64,000 nt of DNA from JACMNW01 sp963708425 (GTDB lineage: Bacteria; Pseudomonadota; Alphaproteobacteria; Rhodobacterales; Rhodobacteraceae), in contig OY970206.1 in assembly GCA_963708425.1 (NCBI GenBank), positions 434,001 to 498,000 of the forward strand. Direction: 5' to 3'. The notes under the pieces were generated by a model that was not told where the DNA came from, did not search any database, and saw only the letters and a list, made by a program, of their open reading frames with translations. This document shows, piece by piece, positions 60,471 to 64,000 of this stretch. The position numbers and the translations under genes were made by a program. Position 1 is the first letter of the stretch, and each line of letters begins with the position of its first letter.

Positions 60471-61202
60471 ATGCCCATCACTGCTTGCGACAGCTGCCCG
60501 TTACGTGTCATGCCCCTGTTCGTGCCCTTTAACGCCGAAGAACTGGCTTTCATGCGGCGCTTTAAAACTGGCGAACACGCCGTTGATCGCAACACGCCGA
60601 TCCTGCACGAAGGTTATCGGTCATCAACGCTGTACACAGTGTTGTCTGGTATAGGGACGCGGTCTGTTTTGCTTGAAGATGGCCGTCGGCAAGTCATCAA
60701 CTTTGTTTTCCCGGGTGACTTCATCGGCTTGCAGTCAAGTCTGATGGGCGAGATGAAACATACCGTCACTTCGTCCACACCAATGGTCTTATGCACCTTC
60801 GATCGCGCACGGCTGTGGGAGATGTTTCGCGATCATGCCGAGCGCGCTTACGACCTGACCTGGATCGCTGCAGTAGAAGAACACTTCCTGGGCGAAACCA
60901 TTGCAACGCTTGGTCAGCGCACGGCAACGGAACGTCTGGCATGGGCGTTCTTGCGGATATGGCGGCGGCTGTCTGCCGTGGGCTTGCTGCGTGATGGTTC
61001 CGTGCCGCTGCCGTTTCGCCAACAGGATATGGCTGATGCGCTGGGGCTGTCGCTGGTTCACACCAACAAAACCGTCGCGCGTCTGAAGGAAAATGGGCAG
61101 GCCGTCTGGCAAGGTGGCCGCCTTAGCATCCCCGACATGAAAGTTCTTGCGGCAGTCGCCGGTGTTTCGGATGAACGTGCCGAAATTCGCCCGATACTTT
61201 AA
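60471..61202 (+). CDS. Crp/Fnr-family transcriptional regulator
   Basis: This 243-residue protein has a cyclic-nucleotide-binding-like domain (about 20-130; VINFVFPGDFIGLQSSL) and a Crp-type winged helix (FRQQDMADALGLSLVHTNKTVARLKENG, about 180-210). The N-terminus holds only one Cys pair (CDSCPL), unlike FnrL with four cysteines, so it is probably not an Fe-S oxygen sensor of the Fnr type. The recognition helix lacks the E-xx-SR of Fnr, so it will bind another sequence. ATG 60471 has CAAGGA upstream. Signal and targets are unknown. Confidence 0.85.
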   Translation: MPITACDSCPLRVMPLFVPFNAEELAFMRRFKTGEHAVDRNTPILHEGYRSSTLYTVLSGIGTRSVLLEDGRRQVINFVFPGDFIGLQSSLMGEMKHTVTSSTPMVLCTFDRARLWEMFRDHAERAYDLTWIAAVEEHFLGETIATLGQRTATERLAWAFLRIWRRLSAVGLLRDGSVPLPFRQQDMADALGLSLVHTNKTVARLKENGQAVWQGGRLSIPDMKVLAAVAGVSDERAEIRPIL

Positions 61203-61220
61203 ATGAGTCCCGAAAAGCTT

Positions 61221-61253
61221 GCCGGAACCTGATCAGGGGGCTCAGGTTCCGGC
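61221..61253. terminator. Inverted repeat between convergent crp-like and DUF3618 genes
   Basis: GCCGGAACCTGA and its exact complement form 12-base arms with a 9-base loop between the two convergent stop codons. T tracts are weak on both sides. Confidence 0.6.
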
Positions 61254-61318
61254 AATCCTTCGCCGCGCGCGACGGAAAGTCGCTGGGCAAAGAATCTGTC
61301 AGCCTTCCACGGCCAGTC

Positions 61319-62248
61319 TCAGCTTTGAAACCTGGTCGATTCCAATTCAGCCATCCGCGCTTGACCTTCCGCTTCACGCGCTGCCGCATGTGCCTTGGAG
61401 GGCGCGATTTCAGCTGTCAGCGCCTGCGCCGCCCGGTTCACCGATTTCGCCACGCGCTGGCGTTCGTCTTTCAGCACGCGCTTTGCTTCGCCAACAAGCC
61501 GATCACGCGGCGCACCCAGCAGCTGATTTTCAAACGCCGATTGCGGCAGCAATGCCGCCAGTGCCGCCCCGGCGGCGGCCAATGCCAAACCGGCAACGGC
61601 AGGATTGTCACGCACAGTTTCTGCGCCAACCTTCCCCGCCGCAATACGCATCATATAAGCCCGCTCTCGCGCTGCCAAAGCGGTATCACGCGCGCTGCCT
61701 GTCACGTTTTCAAGTCCGCGTGCCATAACGCGGCGCACATCTTTGGCCAATGACGCCGCAACATCCGCCCGGCTTTTCGCAAGCTCTGCTGCCGGTGCCA
61801 GGTTGTCGCGCACGGCTGCATTGATGCGTGCGATCATGCCCGAGGCACGCAGACGCAGACGATCAGCCTCTTCCATCCAAAGCGCGTCGGTTTCTGGCAA
61901 GTCAGACACCGGGCCGCCCTCGTCTTCCCACCGCGCCTCGGCCTCGAACTTCGTTCCGGCAAGTGGCGAAGGATCAGCGGCGGTTTGGCCACGTCGCCCA
62001 AGGATCAGCCACGCCAGACCAACCGCCGTCAGCGCCAGCGCCACCGGGTTGGCGCGCACGGCAGCGTCCAGCGCCTGCGTGTAGGGCCCGGCATTCGTCC
62101 TGATCAACGACGCGCCGTCGGACCACAGGCTATCCAGTGAAAACCGGTTCCACAGCGCGTCAATCGACGCCGACAGCGCATCGCGGTCCTGATCAAGCTG
62201 CGCCTCGATCTGGCGCGGGGTCTCAGCGGCGATTGTTTGATGTTGCAT
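61319..62248 (-). CDS. DUF3618 family membrane-associated protein
   Basis: This 309-residue protein has the DUF3618 start pattern (TPRQIEAQLDQDRDALSASIDALWNRFS), one membrane segment (VALALTAVGLAWLILG, about residue 85) and a long Ala-rich helical region, with another hydrophobic stretch near residue 220 (AVAGLALAAAGAALAALL). It overlaps the holin-like gene by 26 bases and belongs to a three-gene operon with it and the YqjD-like gene. Such sets are linked to envelope stress; the molecular function is unknown. Confidence 0.75.
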   Translation of the reverse strand: MQHQTIAAETPRQIEAQLDQDRDALSASIDALWNRFSLDSLWSDGASLIRTNAGPYTQALDAAVRANPVALALTAVGLAWLILGRRGQTAADPSPLAGTKFEAEARWEDEGGPVSDLPETDALWMEEADRLRLRASGMIARINAAVRDNLAPAAELAKSRADVAASLAKDVRRVMARGLENVTGSARDTALAARERAYMMRIAAGKVGAETVRDNPAVAGLALAAAGAALAALLPQSAFENQLLGAPRDRLVGEAKRVLKDERQRVAKSVNRAAQALTAEIAPSKAHAAAREAEGQARMAELESTRFQS

Positions 62249-62654
62249 CAGGGATCACCATGGATTTTAGGGTTTCCGCATCATGGCGCAGATTTGCCAT
62301 CATGCGTTTTGGGGCCAAGTTAGATGGCTTCAACTGGGCCAGGCCTATTTGAAGAAGGGCAAAGGCCAAAAGCAGCAGCCCAGCCCCAACCGCCACGCTC
62401 GCCCAAACCGGTGCAAGCCCAGCCGCCACCAGCCCGGCAATCGCCGCAGCCGCCAGCACATTCAGCGCCGTGATACCCAAGATTGCCGCGATAACCAGCT
62501 TGCCAAGGGCTGACGTGGCATCGCCGAGGCTGCGTTTTGCCTCAGCTCGGGCAAGAGCCAACTCGCCCCTGACCAATCGGCCTACGCCCGCCACAACGTC
62601 GCCTAGCAGGCTGACCGGGCTTTCCCCGGTCGTTCTATCGGTCTGGCCTGTCAT
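62223..62654 (-). CDS. Phage holin superfamily III / DUF1469-like (YqjE) membrane protein
   Basis: This 143-residue protein has a cytoplasmic N-terminal amphipathic helix (LVRGELALARAEAKRS) and two membrane helices (VIAAILGITALNVLAAAAIAG and WASVAVGAGLLLLAFALLQIG), the layout of YqjE/DUF1469. Despite the holin name it is a chromosomal envelope protein, not phage. It overlaps the YqjD-like gene by ATGA and the DUF3618 gene by 26 bases. Confidence 0.8.
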   Translation of the reverse strand: MTGQTDRTTGESPVSLLGDVVAGVGRLVRGELALARAEAKRSLGDATSALGKLVIAAILGITALNVLAAAAIAGLVAAGLAPVWASVAVGAGLLLLAFALLQIGLAQLKPSNLAPKRMMANLRHDAETLKSMVIPDATSNNRR

Positions 62655-63133
62655 GACTGCCGGCCGTTGTTGTGCGATGCTGCGGATGCACGCAAAAACC
62701 GCGCCAGCGCAAAGCCCGCAACCGCTGCACCAGCGGCAAATGCACCCGGATTGCGATGTGCGAGCGCCCGCATATCGGCAACAATGTCGGACATGCTGCG
62801 GTCGCGCAATGTGTTGGCGGCCGATGACACGCCACCAGCGACTGCCGACAAAACCCGCGCCTGCACGGAACCAGCTGCCGGTTCTTCGGCGGCACGGCGC
62901 AGCGTTTCGGCCAACCGATCACCGCTTTCACTTAGCGCGTCGCGCGCATCATCCATGCGTTCGACGGCGCTATCCCGCACTGCCGCCGCCGTATCCGCCG
63001 CCTGCGCAGACACGTTGGATGCCAGATCGCGGACGGTGTCTTTGGCCACATCCGCCGCATGTGATGCAGTTTTCATCGCTGCATCAGCACCGTCTTGGAT
63101 ATTTTCTTTCAGGGTTTTTGTGTTCGTGTTCAT
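62651..63133 (-). CDS. YqjD/ElaB (DUF883)-like ribosome/membrane-associated protein
   Basis: This 160-residue protein is almost wholly helical and rich in Ala, Asp and Ser, with repeats such as AADTAAAVRDSAVERMDDARDAL, and ends in a short hydrophobic anchor (GAFAAGAAVAGFALARFL). This is the layout of YqjD/ElaB proteins, which bind ribosomes at the membrane in stationary phase. ATG 63133 has GGAGAAG upstream. It is the first gene of the YqjD-YqjE-DUF3618 operon. I see no exact EcfG promoter directly upstream. Confidence 0.75.
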   Translation of the reverse strand: MNTNTKTLKENIQDGADAAMKTASHAADVAKDTVRDLASNVSAQAADTAAAVRDSAVERMDDARDALSESGDRLAETLRRAAEEPAAGSVQARVLSAVAGGVSSAANTLRDRSMSDIVADMRALAHRNPGAFAAGAAVAGFALARFLRASAASHNNGRQS

Positions 63134-63219
63134 CGTCTTCTCCATCAAAAAAGTGAATCGGTCCAAACGCAGCGTAAAAGGGTGCCGCTTTGATCACTCG
63201 GTTTCGCCGGTCGGTCTAC

Positions 63220-63681
63220 TCAGCCAAGCTGGCGGGTTTCATCCAACAGGCCGGTCAGCTCGACCTTCATCTGAACCAGTGCGTCGTGGTGTCCCTCTGG
63301 CAGGCTGGCCGCTATCGCGCGTTCAAACGCGGCAAGCACGTTTTGCTCGCCACTGCGAACCCGGTCCATCACACCACTGTCAATGGCGTCAAGAACCGTG
63401 GGCAGCGACACCACAGCCGAGTTGACCGTGCCCATGAACGATCCATCCGCGTCTGGCAGACCGCCCATCTCGCGCACCATGTTGTCAAGGCGGGCAACAT
63501 GGCGACCGTGTAAAGCACTGAACCGGTCCGCGATCGGCTGAAAGTCTGGCTCGGCCTTTTCGACCATTTTCTGGAACCCGTGCAGCGTATCAACGCTTAG
63601 CGTGTGCAGATCGATCAGCGCTTCAAGGCTGTCGGCAGCACCGAAACCGCCGGGGTTAGTCGTGTCGTTAAGCATCGGCAT
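63220..63681 (-). CDS. DUF2383 four-helix protein (PA2169 family)
   Basis: This 153-residue helical protein fits the DUF2383/PA2169 family, a ferritin-like four-helix bundle: LEALIDLHTLSVDTLHGFQKMVEKA, then FSALHGRHVARLDNMVREMGG, then GHHDALVQMKVELTGLLDETR. Metal-type Glu/His residues are partly present. It is cytoplasmic and of unknown action. ATG 63681 has CGGAGG. A near-consensus EcfG promoter lies 36 bases upstream, suggesting stress control. Confidence 0.75.
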   Translation of the reverse strand: MPMLNDTTNPGGFGAADSLEALIDLHTLSVDTLHGFQKMVEKAEPDFQPIADRFSALHGRHVARLDNMVREMGGLPDADGSFMGTVNSAVVSLPTVLDAIDSGVMDRVRSGEQNVLAAFERAIAASLPEGHHDALVQMKVELTGLLDETRQLG

Positions 63682-63716
63682 ATCAAAGCCTCCGATAGTG
63701 CAACATTCGCGAAAAC

Positions 63717-63742
63717 AACACCGATCGCCCCCAAATGGTTCC
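63717..63742 (-). promoter_or_regulatory. Near-consensus EcfG promoter of DUF2383 gene
   Basis: On the minus strand GGAAC-N17-TGTT, one mismatch from CGTT, with the -10 element 36 bases before the ATG at 63681. It is divergent from the exact promoter at 63778. Confidence 0.5.
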
Positions 63743-63777
63743 GGAAAAAAAGAATGAAAATTCACCGCATCGCAATG

Positions 63778-63802
63778 GGAACCAGCCACCACTTCACGCG
63801 TT
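63778..63802 (+). promoter_or_regulatory. EcfG promoter facing a short non-coding transcript
   Basis: GGAAC-N16-CGTT, exact consensus, pointing rightward. No credible gene follows before a strong terminator about 120 bases downstream. Confidence 0.7.
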
Positions 63803-63808
63803 GTTACA

Positions 63809-63932
63809 TTGAACCGCGTCTGGCAAACCGTTCCCCCTCGGGTTTTGTCCTCGGCGTTGGTCCACTGGTTCCAAGCTCCCTTCCCTGGAGCCCGACTTAG
63901 GCCGCAGGGTTACCCTGCGGCCTATTCTTTAT
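63809..63932 (+). ncRNA. Candidate EcfG-dependent small RNA with C-rich loops (GsrN-like)
   Basis: The interval runs from the expected start site of the exact EcfG promoter at 63778-63802 to a strong terminator, about 124 nt, with no ribosome-binding site or convincing ORF. A 5' hairpin (CAAACCG paired with CGGGTTTTG, allowing bulges) would expose the loop TTCCCCCT at 63831-63838. A second hairpin, GCTCC-N7-GGAGC (63875-63891), exposes CTTCCCT. C-rich loops able to pair with ribosome-binding sites are typical of alphaproteobacterial regulatory RNAs. Caulobacter GsrN, controlled by the same sigma class, uses such a loop. No transcript has been shown here. Confidence 0.55.
63899..63931 (+). terminator. 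Rho-independent terminator of the candidate small RNA
   Basis: AGGCCGCAGGG and its exact complement form an 11-base stem with loop TTA, followed by ATTCTTTATT. T residues follow on the plus strand only, so it serves rightward transcription. Confidence 0.75.
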
Positions 63933-63944
63933 TCAGCGCGTCGA

Positions 63945-64000
63945 TTAACCCGCCAGATTCAGCGCGCCGCTGACGCCGCCGTCGCGCGTTTTGGCACGAC
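63945..64000 (-). CDS. 3' end of an unidentified minus-strand gene (cut by window edge)
   Basis: The minus strand has an open frame of 17 codons ending in TAA at 63945-63947 (C-terminus RAKTRDGGVSGALNLAG). The composition and the convergent position after the small-RNA terminator suggest a real gene entering from the right. Too little is visible to name a family. Confidence 0.4.
   Translation of the reverse strand, partial: RAKTRDGGVSGALNLAG

Noticed and set aside
62223..62654. Holin-like gene as a sign of prophage
   Set aside because: YqjE/DUF1469 proteins are named as holin superfamily by similarity only, and no integrase, terminase or structural gene is nearby.
63604..63900. 98-codon plus-strand frame through the small RNA region
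   Set aside because: It starts inside the DUF2383 gene on the opposite strand, crosses both promoters, and shows no domain or ribosome-binding site.
1..64000. tRNA, rRNA, CRISPR arrays, transposases, replication origin
   Set aside because: I looked for repeat-spacer patterns, cloverleaf-like intergenic segments and transposase motifs and saw none I could support; short tRNAs cannot be excluded without a dedicated scan.

Overview
The window looks like a chromosomal segment from an alphaproteobacterium of the Rhodobacteraceae/Roseobacteraceae type. The grounds are GC-rich coding DNA, an FnrL-type regulator beside ccoNOQPGHIS, a Tat-exported copper nitrite reductase with pseudoazurin, a phn C-P lyase cluster that includes a DUF1045 gene, a PhyR-NepR-EcfG general stress response (GSR) locus, and GlpVSTP- and Iol-type modules common in this group. 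I could not run database searches; family calls rest on motifs, length and context.

Layout. 1-5.2 kb (minus): glycerol-type ABC importer (binding protein, two different ATPases, a permease running off the left edge). 5.2-16 kb: inositol use, with an iatA-iatP-ibpA importer and a TIM-barrel isomerase on the minus strand, a divergent RpiR-type iolR, then iolC(-DUF2090), a 49-codon iolD fragment, an OsmC gene, iolD, iolB and a DUF4202 gene. 16-23.7 kb: phosphonate C-P lyase (phnGHIJKLN, phnM, phnF) with an inverted DUF1045 gene. 23.9-30.6 kb: patatin-like lipase, an amidohydrolase beside a decayed ABC ATPase, a small secreted protein, and a glycosyltransferase/GtrA membrane module. 30.7-34 kb: katG/oxyR. 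34-47.5 kb: microaerobic and denitrification block (fnrL, universal stress protein, ccoNOQPGHIS, nirK, nirV, pseudoazurin) with FNR-type boxes. 46.4-54 kb: LacI regulator, GH78 alpha-L-rhamnosidase and a CUT1 ABC importer. 54-64 kb: the GSR core (HisKA_2 kinase, ecfG, nepR, phyR) surrounded by envelope and stress genes.

How the parts work together. Three operator families can be read directly. RGAA-N6-TTCY boxes flank iolR and precede both inositol operons. TTGAT-N4-ATCAA boxes lie between usp and ccoN, and TTGCG-N4-ATCAA boxes precede nirK and pseudoazurin. GGAAC-N16/17-CGTT promoters occur seven times between 54.0 and 63.8 kb, including an overlapping palindromic pair that drives phyR and nepR-ecfG divergently.

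The most novel items are a probable EcfG-driven small RNA with C-rich loops at about 63809-63932 (reminiscent of Caulobacter GsrN), the palindromic GSR promoter, the OsmC gene wedged into the iol operon behind a duplicated and truncated iolD start, and a degenerate receiver protein beside the GSR locus. No tRNA, rRNA, CRISPR array, transposase or prophage was seen.
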